A DNA stretch of 27,283 nt from Guillardia theta CCMP2712. Lineage: Eukaryota > Cryptophyceae > Pyrenomonadales > Geminigeraceae. The position numbers and the translations under genes are program-made. The notes beneath the pieces are model-generated. The model had not been told where the DNA came from. It did no database searches and saw nothing but the letters and a program-made list of their open reading frames with translations. This document shows positions 1 through 8,275 of this stretch, piece by piece (within the stretch, counting starts at the first letter, position 1; the number at the start of each line of letters is the position of its first letter). The stretch is taken from NCBI RefSeq assembly GCF_000315625.1, contig NW_005434463.1, forward strand, positions 61,113-88,395, read 5' to 3'.

Positions 1-392
1 CTCTTCCCCATCGCCTGTTGGTCGCCGATGACAGACGGTAGACTACCCCACCCGTGAGATGCCTTACCACCCCCACCCCTAGGGAGTCCCTCTCAAGGAA
101 CCCGGTAGCTACACCGCGGAGACGCGGCAATGAGACAGCAGGGAGGGAGCCTCGGAGGGAGGGAGGGAAGGGGAGGGGGGGTAAGGTGTATGATGCAGCA
201 GGTCTAGAGTTCTGCACAGGTTGGTCGACCTCAGTAGTGACAGATGACAGGCAGCAAAGATGAAGTAGAGATGAAGACAGAGAGAGTCTTGTAGGATTAG
301 CAGAGATGAAGTCTTGTAGGATTAGCATAAGATTAGCAGAGATGAAGTCTTGTAGGATTCAATTGGGTTATAATCTGATAGCGGCAGGCAAC
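1..392. other. 5' flank of the PDZ gene, no gene recognised
   Basis: No convincing gene is seen here. Positions 120-185 are purine-rich. Between 286 and 359 the 13-mer GTCTTGTAGGATT occurs three times (286-298, 311-323, 347-359), the last two within a longer shared block. This is probably the promoter and 5' leader of the downstream PDZ gene, although in-frame ATGs at 306 and 342 could extend that protein. Confidence 0.5.
286..359 (+). repeat. Three short direct repeats
   Basis: The 13-mer GTCTTGTAGGATT is present at 286-298, 311-323 and 347-359. The copies at 311 and 347 also share the preceding GAGATGAA. The block lies in frame with the PDZ protein; if translated it would give the sequence MKSCRI twice. 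Confidence 0.8.
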
Positions 393-2099
393 ATGGATTT
401 GGTAAGCAGCTCCATGCTCTCGCGCTCGTGGTAGGTTTCTGGGGCACGTGGAGTGAAGGTTGACGTGGAGCAGGACGAATGAGCAGCCTGTGGGATTGGC
501 GGGGATCGGACTCCTCATGCAGCAGGTGAGCCCACCAAGTAGCTCCGGGGCATCCCATGCTGACAGACTGGCAGGACTTCAAACAAGACGGTGAGAGCGG
601 AGGGCCTCACAGCAAAGTCTTCATCAAGAGCGTCGTTCATGGAGGCTCCTGCCATCGTGATGGTGTTGTTCAGGCGCGTGCTGGTGCTGGTGGTGGGGTG
701 ATTGACGGGCTGAGACAGGAAGGCGACAAGATCCTGCAAGTCAACGGGGAGAACGTGGTTGGGTACTCGGTCGCTGACATCAGAGAGCGGATCGTTGGAC
801 CGATTGGCTCATACGTGCGTGTGGTGTTTGAGAAGGCAAGCAGCGGAGAAACCTTCGAGGTGAGGCCCTTGTGAGCATGCGCACGCGGGTGGCTGATGCA
901 GCAGCAGAGAACTCTGATGCGAGGCAACCCTCAGTCGTTCGAGCAGCCGAAGGCATCCAACGACATCAACTCTAGTCAGGTGCAGCCCCTCCCGTGACCC
1001 GCCTAGTCAGCCTGGTGACCTTGAGGCTCTTCAGATGCTGTCGCGTTCGATGGACAACCGTCTGCTGAGGTGCAACCCGATCGAACTGACTGGCGCGCTT
1101 GAAGCAGCTCCTGACGGCTCCTCCCTCTTCCTCCAGGCAAAGTCTACCCGGCCGATCCACCCTGCTGCCTCCTTCCGTATCCGCCAACGACACCGAGTCA
1201 GCCCGCCTGAAGAGCAAGGCACTGAACAGATGCCCCCTCGCCTGCTCAGACTCTGACTGAAGGCTCACAGATCATCGAGCTCGAGTCTCAGCTGGTCTCG
1301 ACGACGGACGAGCTGTGAGTGCCTGCGGTGGGTCTCATCGTCCCTCACATGCTCGGGCTGCAGGCAGCGCACCAAGGCTCTGCTAGAGAACGACAGGTTC
1401 ACCAACGTGAGGACTGCGCGAGAGATCGACGCCATCCAACGCAAGAACAAGGAGCAGGAACAGCCCAGCTCGCCCTCTGCTGCCTCTTGACCGACATGGC
1501 AGGTGCTGGAGTTGCAGAGCTTGCTCGGAAAAAGCGAGCAGAATCGGAGGGAGTTAGAGTCGCAGTTGTCCAACAGCAAGGCGAGAGAAGAAGAATTCCA
1601 TCTCGCGTTCAACCGTGCCAAGGAGGAGACGGAGGCGAGGGAGAACTACTTTGCGGAGCTGAAGAGGCACTACGACGAGTCCAGGTCGCAGCTCGAACGT
1701 GAAATCTCTGCGTTGCGCGATGCCAAGACCGACACTGAGAGGTGAGAGGAGCGAAGGTGCACGTGACTCCCTGACCTGCTTGCAGGGCTCGAGCGATGGC
1801 AGAAGAGAAAGCCGGGAAGATGCAAGCTGAGCTCAACACGATGAAGCAGAAGGAGAAGGATCGTAGAGAGAAGGAAGAGACTGTCAGGCAGATGCTGCAT
1901 GAGAGTGAGATGAAGCTCTTGGAGGCAAGGAAGTTGGAGGAACAGGTTCTACCCTCCCCTTCTTCTTTCCTGTCTCACCAGTGTGCAGGTGCGAGCCCAA
2001 TCGAACAATCTCTACCTCGCCATCACCCAGTGGCACAAGGACTACTTCGTGAACCGAGCGAACCAGGACCTTGAGCTCGAGCAGTACTTCCATGCGTGA
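393..2099 (+). CDS. PDZ-domain protein with long C-terminal coiled coil
   Basis: Predicted scaffold or adaptor: PDZ domains bind C-terminal peptides, and the coiled coil suggests oligomerisation. Reconstructed exons: 393-401, 487-525, 575-859, 902-979, 1035-1069, 1137-1218, 1271-1314, 1364-1406, 1503-1741, 1786-1945, 1989-2099, giving about 374 residues with consistent phases. The PDZ domain covers roughly residues 5-105. It has a carboxylate-binding loop GIGLL (GLGF type), then VFIKSVVHGGS, a GDKILQVNGENV core and VRVVFEK. About 15 extra Gly/Ala/Val-rich residues lie between HRDG and LRQEGD, where PDZ domains normally have none. Residues from about 180 onward are charged, Glu/Lys/Arg/Gln-rich heptad-like sequence ending in YFHA. 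The intron at 1219-1270 starts with GC. The segment 1407-1463 could be exon instead of intron. The start is uncertain, because in-frame ATGs exist at 306 and 342. The ligand is unknown. Confidence 0.75.
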
Positions 2100-2103
2100 A
2101 GGA

Positions 2104-2290
2104 GTGTCAGTGTCAGTGTCAGTGTCAGTGTCAGTGTCAGTGTCAGTGTCAGTGTCAGTGTCAGTGTCAGTGTCAGTGTCAGTGTCAGTGTCAGTGTCAG
2201 TGTCAGTGTCAGTGTCAGTGTCAGTGTCAGTGTCAGTGTCAGTGTCAGTGTCAGTGTCAGTGTCAGTGTCAGTGTCAGTGTCAGTGTCAG
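2104..2290 (+). repeat. (GTGTCA)31 hexanucleotide microsatellite
   Basis: An uninterrupted array of about 31 GTGTCA units begins five bases after the PDZ gene stop codon. All six frames stay open through it (for example SV or CQ dipeptides), so open frames here mean nothing. It sits in the 3' flank between two convergent genes. Confidence 0.97.
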
Positions 2291-2416
2291 GACCTCCTAG
2301 AGGATTGAGGTGGAGCAGCGTTGGGTAGGGTTACCCCATGCGCTTTAATGGAGATATCAGAAACAAGCTCTTGACTCGCGTCTCGTCGATGTTACTGTCA
2401 CACGGCTCCTCAGCCC
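2291..2416. other. Convergent intergenic spacer
   Basis: Only 126 bases separate the hexamer array from the HSP110 stop codon. Both flanking genes end here tail to tail, so the spacer must hold both 3' ends. No distinct signal was recognised. Confidence 0.5.
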
Positions 2417-5400
2417 CTAGTCCAACCCTGTGTCCATCGACTCTCCTTGCGGCTCCTTCGCCTCCGCCGGCTGCTCGTCCTTGGGGGTTTCTGAACCTGA
2501 ACAGTGTCAGCCGCCCCAACATGGAGGGGAGGAGAGGCTTCACCGGCAGCCTCAGGCTTGGGCGAGTCACTCGTCTCCTCCTTCTTCTCCTCCGCCTGCT
2601 TCCCGTCACTCGCATGGACGGCAGCTGCTGGGCTCACCTTGGGCTTGGGCGGGGCGGGCTTGGGCTTGTTCATGATGGGCTTGCAAGTGCTGACGATCAT
2701 CTCCCTGCGAGGGCGTGAGGGCGCGAAAAGGCTGCACGTGCAGACCTCTTGGCGTTGATGTCCCTGCATAGCACCACCGGCTGCTCCGTCTTGGGCTTCA
2801 CTGCCTGCTGGGCCTGCATGCTTTCCATCCAAGCCGCAGCTTCGTCGACCGTCGACTTAACCTGAAAGCACGACCGTCCCATCAGCACGTGCCGATCATG
2901 CAAGGGCAGGAGGAGAGGAGAGGAGAGGAGAGGAGAGGAGGGGGAGGAACAGGAGAGAAGTGGGAAGGGACAGCAGGGAACCTTGGAACGGTCGTCGACG
3001 CTGATGTGCTCGTATGCTGGGTCCTGAGTGGCAGCGAGGTTTGCGTACTCGTCGATGACCTGAATGCGGGTCACGTGAAATGACATGGCTAAGGGCTGAC
3101 GCTTGACCTTCTTGAGCTCAGAGAAGGCGAGGCCGCGCTCGTCGTCCTCACGGTAGCGAAGATCTTGACTAGAGTCAGACTTGACATGGCCGGGCGTTGC
3201 CTGGCTGACCTGCTGGGTCTCCGAACTTCTTCAGCTCGTCAAGTTTCGCAACGAAGGTTGACTTGTTCGCGGCCTTCACCGTAAGTCAGCTCAAGTCGCC
3301 TCGGACTCGGTCCTGGTCACCTCAGCCTCCTCATCGTACAGCCAGTTCTCCATCGACTCGAGGAGAGGCAGGAAGGCCTGCTTGTCCGCCTGACCCTCCT
3401 CGTCAGACATGAAGGTGAGACTGCAACCGACTTGCCTCGCTCATGAATTCACTCAAATTGCCTCCCGACACTCTGGCATCAAAGTCACACCATCATCAGC
3501 CCCAGGCCAGGAGCTCACCGGTCGCGCATCTGGTAGATGTAAGCTTCGAGGTCGTTCTTAGCCTCGTGGAGAGCCTTGATCTGCGATTGAAGTCACAGCA
3601 GCGACTTGTCCCTCCCTTCCTCCCTTCCTCCCTTCCTCCCTGCCTTACCAGACGATCCTGAGTTGCCATCTCGAACTCTTCGTTCTTGAACTGGTCGATG
3701 AGCTCTCTTGACAGCTGGAACGCTGCTCGACCGCGTCACTGTCTCGACACGACTCATCTCTGACCTCACCTGCTTTGTTGACCACAGGGAGGTTATGCTT
3801 CCTCAGCTTCTTCTTCTTTGGCTCAGATTCGGCAGGAGCTGCCTGTTCACAGCACTTGTCATGACACCTCCATTGACCTCGCTCCCTCTCACCGGCTTCT
3901 CCTGCTCAGCGATGTTCTGGCCGCTTGGCTCAGAAGCCGGAGTGTCGTCACTGCAAACGTTTCACATTCCGGACAACAGATGCAGTCAAACGCGACCTGG
4001 GAGCCTCCGCTGGTTTCGCGTCAGGCATAGGAGTGTCGGCAGCTGCGTTGCATCAGCATGCGTCAGCGACCAGGGAAGAGAAAGATGAGCAAGTAGTTGT
4101 GTACATACCAGCTTGCGCAGGCTTCTCTTCCTCCTCCGCGTCAACCTCTTCCACCGCCTGTTCTCAGCGTCAGCAAGACGCTTCCTTCCTCAGCAACGCT
4201 AACCTGCGCTGACTCCACCGCAAGCACTCCATTCATGTCGAGCCTGACCTTGACCTTGACCTTGACAAGCGTCAGCCATGACGGCGGGAGATGCCAACCA
4301 GAACCTTTGATGGCCCTCCATCGGCAGCTGCTGGGATGTTGGTGATGGAGAAGTTGCCAATGATCGGGGAGGATCCTCGCGTCAAGGCCTGCGAGCCTCT
4401 GGTCACCCGACAATCGCTGAAAAGACTGAGGAGGTTACAGATTGGTCCGCATACGAAGCTGAAATGTCGAAGGCGTTGGATCTCATGAAAGTGAGCATCT
4501 GATAGCTTGTCAGGGTTGCCATGGATGCCAACACGAGCAAACACCTTAGAAGACGGGAGGACGTTGTGTTCCGAGAAGACAACGTTGCCCTTCGCAGAGC
4601 CGCCTCCTTCAACCTGCAACAACATCACCACGTTGATTCGTGTGCAGTGCAAGGAAGAACCTCCATCGCCTGATCTCCTCCGGTCGAGCTCGTCCAGCTC
4701 AAGGAGATCGCGTACGGAGTGCTGTCCAACACCTAGCACGAGTTTCGATCACCTCAACTCCCCAAGCTTCACTTGCGGCACCTGAAACTCACGGACGCGA
4801 AAGTTGGGGGAGATCATGGCGCCCATCAATGCGCAGCCCTTAGAAACAGCCTGCACAAGTGGGAATGAGGGCACAGCAAGGAAGGAGGGTGGGGGTGGGG
4901 GGCAGGGCGGGGGAGAGAGGTGGCGGAACCTCCTCTGAGTTCATCGTCCTCTGGGGCTCTTTGCCGATGAAGTCTTTGATGGCGTTGACGATGAGCGGCG
5001 AGCGAGTGGCGGAACCCACGACCTGAGAGCAGCGTCAGAGGCAGCCGGAGCAACTCGCTATTCATACCTCAACGCTGTCAATCTGATCGAAGGTGAGCTG
5101 TGTGGGAAGCTGTCAGTGAACAAGCTGTGAACAGCATTCCTCGCTTCTTCTCTCCTCTCTCTGACGCCCATCTCTCTCTCCTGAGTCCCCGCACCTTGGA
5201 GTCGGAGATGACCTTCTTGATCGATTCGAGAGATTTCTCGACCAGACCTAGAGACAACATCACATCCCGCACCCGCGGGCTCGAGCCCAAGGTCAGAGGC
5301 ACCTTTCACGAGAGAAGCGAAGATGTCGGTATCCAACATGCTCGAGAAGTCGTGGTCTTCCTGCAATCATTCACTTCAGTTCGATAAATCTCCATGTCCC

Positions 5401-6320
5401 TCCAGCTCGGCTCTTACCTGCAGGCACTCGACGTTGATCGGCAGCTTCCCGTACGCAGCGTAACCACTGAGCTGCTGCTTGACTTTGTCGATCGCTGCCA
5501 TCATTCTCAGGACTGCCTTGGGAGAGTCCAGCAGGTTCAATTTCTTGGAGGCCTTCCACTCAGCTGCGAAATGCTCCAGCACAGCCCAATCGAAGTCACG
5601 GCCGCCAAGGTTGCGGTCGAAGGCGGACGCCAGCACAGTCATCTTGCTCTTGGTGAAGGCGACGATGCAGGCCTGGGTGGAGCTGTGGCCCATGTCGAAG
5701 AAGAGGACGTTCTTGGGAGGCGCGGAGTCGTCAGGCAGCTCCAGAGACTTGGGCAGACCCCAGCAGAGAGCAGCTGCAGCAGTCTCGTTCATGAGGCGAA
5801 GGACATTCAACCCAGCGATGGTGGCTGCGTCCAGGACAGCTCTTCGCTCAGCATCAGTGAACCAGCATGGCACTGAGATCACGCAGTCGGGGGAAGGGCC
5901 CTTGTTGTGACCCTCAGCCGTGTGCATGAGGTTGACGAAGAGCATGGCGAGCAGCTGCTCGGGGGTGTACGCCTTCATCTCGCACTCTCCTCCGTCCTTC
6001 TCGTACTGGAGGTGGACAAGAATCGAGCCGTCGTTGCCCTCAGAGACCTTGAAGGGGAACTTGGCAATGTCCGCCTGCAAGTCAGCATCTACCCAGCGCC
6101 TCCCGATCAATCGCTTCAGCTCCGAGGCAGTGTTCTTGATGTTGGAATTGATCTTGGCAACTGCTGCCTGGCCCAAGCTTCGTTCCTTTCCTCCAAGGCC
6201 AACCATGCAAGGAGTCTTTCTGGAGCTTGCCTCGTTGTCGATGACATCGATGCCTCCCTTCCTTGCAATCGCAATCACACAGTTTTGGTTACCAAAGTCG
6301 AGACCCCATGGGAATCCCAT
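2417..6320 (-). CDS. HSP110/SSE-family molecular chaperone (HSP70 superfamily)
   Basis: Cytosolic nucleotide-exchange factor for HSP70 and holdase for unfolded proteins. Twenty-four exons were reconstructed: 6320-5418, 5360-5303, 5247-5195, 5097-5068, 5022-4930, 4851-4782, 4732-4661, 4613-4545, 4498-4439, 4388-4305, 4260-4204, 4157-4109, 4042-3997, 3950-3893, 3842-3770, 3722-3649, 3580-3519, 3420-3321, 3273-3210, 3163-3108, 3059-2982, 2861-2746, 2704-2544, 2496-2417. They give about 854 residues, the usual HSP110 length. Visible features: N-terminal GLDFGNQN phosphate loop, VPCWFTDAERRAV, LRLMNETAAAAL, VVGSATRSP (near residue 350), substrate-domain REFQ, then SKVKVKVRLDMNG. An acidic loop, PKKKKLRKHNLPVV, the EAYIYQMRD helix and an acidic tail ending MDTGLD follow. 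Exon 6 is one base too long: an extra A in the run 4800-4803 shifts the frame between SPNF and RVREFQ. The chosen ATG directly follows a good acceptor; an in-frame ATG at 6380 is less likely. Confidence 0.93.
2893..2945. repeat. GGAGA-type purine repeat within an HSP110 intron
   Basis: The longest HSP110 intron (2862-2981, 120 nt) contains repeated GAGGA units on the plus strand. Most other introns in the gene are 41-68 nt, so this repeat accounts for much of the extra length. Confidence 0.7.
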
Positions 6321-6839
6321 CCTGCCATGAAGGAGTAAGAAAACGTGAAGCAGCATTAGGAAGGATGAGAATGAAAGCAAGCGAGCTTTGTTTCACGATT
6401 CTTTCTCCTCGACATCTATGTTCTGTTGGCTAGACATGCAACCTTGCAGCCTCGTCGATTCTTGTCACGATCAACCAGCGGGTACTCAAATTGCAGCGAC
6501 ACGAACCATCAGTCACCTCGACTGCAGCACACACACGCATCCCATCTCTAGCTGAGACTGAAGCATTCTCAGGTTACACTTGCTTTCTAGACGCTAAAGC
6601 TCGAGTCCTCTCAGTTGGTTCCCACATCGCTCTTCAAACCCTCGAGCCCTCGCATCGTTGACTCTAACAACATGGATGTTGCCCTCGCCTCTAGCTCCTG
6701 CTAGTGTTGTGATCGGCTGCAGTGACACCGTCTTCTGATCTAGTTCTTCTCTTCTCTTCTCTTCTCTCTCCTCCATCTTTCTCCTCCCCTCCTCCCCATC
6801 TTTCTTGAACGCGGCATAAGCATGCAGGTCTTCCCGTGC
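6321..6839. other. Upstream region of HSP110
   Basis: Presumed promoter and 5' untranslated region of the HSP110 gene. The minus strand just before the ATG has a typical 3' splice site (CTAAT-like branch, pyrimidines, GGCAG), so an untranslated first exon probably lies within this stretch. Repeated TCTTC units occur at 6741-6770. No other gene was recognised. Confidence 0.45.
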
Positions 6840-7557
6840 GAACTATGAACCCCTTTCATGGTGGGTACCCCACAACTTGTTTTACCACCCTTCCATTTCT
6901 TTTATGACCCCTTATTTATCCTCAAATTACCCACCCTTTACAGTCTTTAAATTAACTATACCCCTACATTTTGTTCTTCCACCCCTCTTTTTTGTGGTAC
7001 CACCCCTGCTGTTTCCCATGACTTGCTTGATTCCGAGACCCCACCACCTGGAACGCTCCACGTCGAGTACCCCCACTTCTTAGGTCTTAAAGAGGGGTAC
7101 ATGGGGGGTACTCCTCACCCCACGGGTCTGATCGAAAATCTCTCGTTGACCTCGACGCCTTCCAGAAGAGGTTACCACCCCTACCCTCTTTTTGACTCAT
7201 GTTAACACTATTTCAGGGGTGGGTAGTATTTGCTCGAACTTTCCTCAGGTTCGAGAAGGTCTGGGTGGGTACGTCGAGGGGTGGGTAGGTATCTTATGTG
7301 TCAGGCTATTTAAGGGGGGTAGGGTAGTCTGTACTCTGATGAGGGTAGCGGTACCGGGCCAGGATGGAGGTGTAGCCGATGTCAAGAACTTAAAAGGGTG
7401 GGTGCTGATGTCCAGGGGGTAGGGGTGGTAATGCGGTAGTATGTGTTTTAGCAAGGTGATATAGAACGAAGGGGGTAGGGGTTACTGATAACCCCCTTTC
7501 GACATTTGATAAGTAGGGGTAGTCAATGTAGAAATGCCCATAGGAAGGGGTCGATTA
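6840..7557. repeat. ACCCC/GGGGT-rich intergenic region
   Basis: About 700 bases dominated by short A/T stretches broken by ACCCC or GGGGT/GGGTAGG blocks. The plus strand is C-rich up to about 7080 and mostly G-rich from about 7200 to 7540, so the two halves look oppositely oriented. Open frames here lack protein-like composition. Similar tracts occur near 16780-17780, 19670-19850 and 24020-24360. Confidence 0.6.
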
Positions 7558-7611
7558 CGCCGCCGGGCGCTGCCCGGTCATCATCGGCTTTTGGTTGGCG
7601 GCCCGGCGGCG
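7558..7611. repeat. GC-rich inverted repeat
   Basis: CGCCGCCGGGC at 7558-7568 is the perfect reverse complement of GCCCGGCGGCG at 7601-7611. A smaller hairpin, CGGGC-GCT-GCCCG, overlaps the left arm. It ends the G4T-rich region and could form a stable cruciform. Confidence 0.8.
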
Positions 7612-7770
7612 TCATGCACTGAGATGATAATGCGACTCATAACCTTCGAAGTTCCCTCTTGTTCCCTTCTCCTCTTAGCAGGTTTCTTACCATGCTCGAA
7701 ACTTGTTCTCATAATTTCAAAATTTACCATAAAATTTAATTGACAAAGACAACGTTTCAGAGCAAAAAGC

Positions 7771-7778
7771 GCGGGAAA
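7771..7778. promoter_or_regulatory. Possible E2F-type site (GCGGGAAA)
   Basis: GCGCGGGAAA at 7769-7778 includes GCGGGAAA, the reverse complement of the E2F consensus TTTCCCGC. It lies about 500 bases upstream of the SSRP1 ATG. S-phase control of a histone chaperone would make sense, but a single eight-base match is weak evidence. Confidence 0.25.
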
Positions 7779-7799
7779 TCTAGTGCTACGCATGCAGAA

Positions 7800-8070
7800 G
7801 AGCGATGGAGAACGAGAAGAGCGGGAGAGGGAGAGGGAGAGGGAGAGGGAGAGGGAGAGAGAGGAGGGAGAGAGAGGGGAAGAGAAGGGTGGGGGAGGTT
7901 CAGGGAAAGAGGCAGGGAAGGCAAGAGGGAGAGGGAGAGAGGTGTGGGATAGGGGGAGAGGCAGGGTGGGGGAGGAGGGGGAGGGAGAGAGAGTGAGGGA
8001 GGAGGGGGAGAGGGATGCAAAGGGAAGAGAGGGAGGGAGGGAGGGAGGGTGGGAGGGAGGGAGGGAGGGA
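7800..8070 (+). repeat. Homopurine GAGAGG/GGGA tract
   Basis: About 270 bases almost wholly A and G on the plus strand, with GAGAGG repeats around 7820-7865 and GGGA repeats at 8028-8070. Such mirror-like purine tracts can form triplex DNA. It ends about 55 bases before a TATA-like box. Open frames through it are compositional artefacts. Confidence 0.85.
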
Positions 8071-8125
8071 GTGATTCCATGCTTCAGTTTTTTGTTCAAT
8101 GAGGATATCTTACATGAATGATACC

Positions 8126-8133
8126 TATAAAAG
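8126..8133 (+). promoter_or_regulatory. TATA-like box upstream of SSRP1
   Basis: TATAAAAG lies 143 bases before the proposed SSRP1 ATG at 8276, just after the homopurine tract. The distance would fit a TATA box plus a 5' leader of roughly 110 bases. Inferred from sequence only. Confidence 0.45.
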
Positions 8134-8275
8134 AGTAGCAGCAACACCAGTTGATCAGCTTGTGATGTCTTGTAACCGTTTGCATGTCGTTTCATCGCTG
8201 ATCGTCTTGTGCAGTTTGTGGAAGGGAGAGATCTGCGTCACATCCTAGCGATTGAGTCAAGGTGGTGCCTTGAGC

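Noticed and set aside
6321-6380. A hydrophobic N-terminal extension on HSP110 that looks like a signal peptide
   Set aside because: The sequence ending at GGCAG is a good splice acceptor immediately before ATG 6320, and the protein matches cytosolic HSP110 from MGFPWGLDFG onward.
6802-6809. TTCTTGAA upstream of HSP110 as a heat-shock element
   Set aside because: Only two NGAAN units are present and they lie nearly 500 bases from the start codon; functional elements normally have at least three.
7740-8195. Open frames through the homopurine tract (Arg/Glu/Gly-rich or Ser/Pro/Leu-rich)
   Set aside because: Low-complexity composition, open in many frames, no recognisable protein features.
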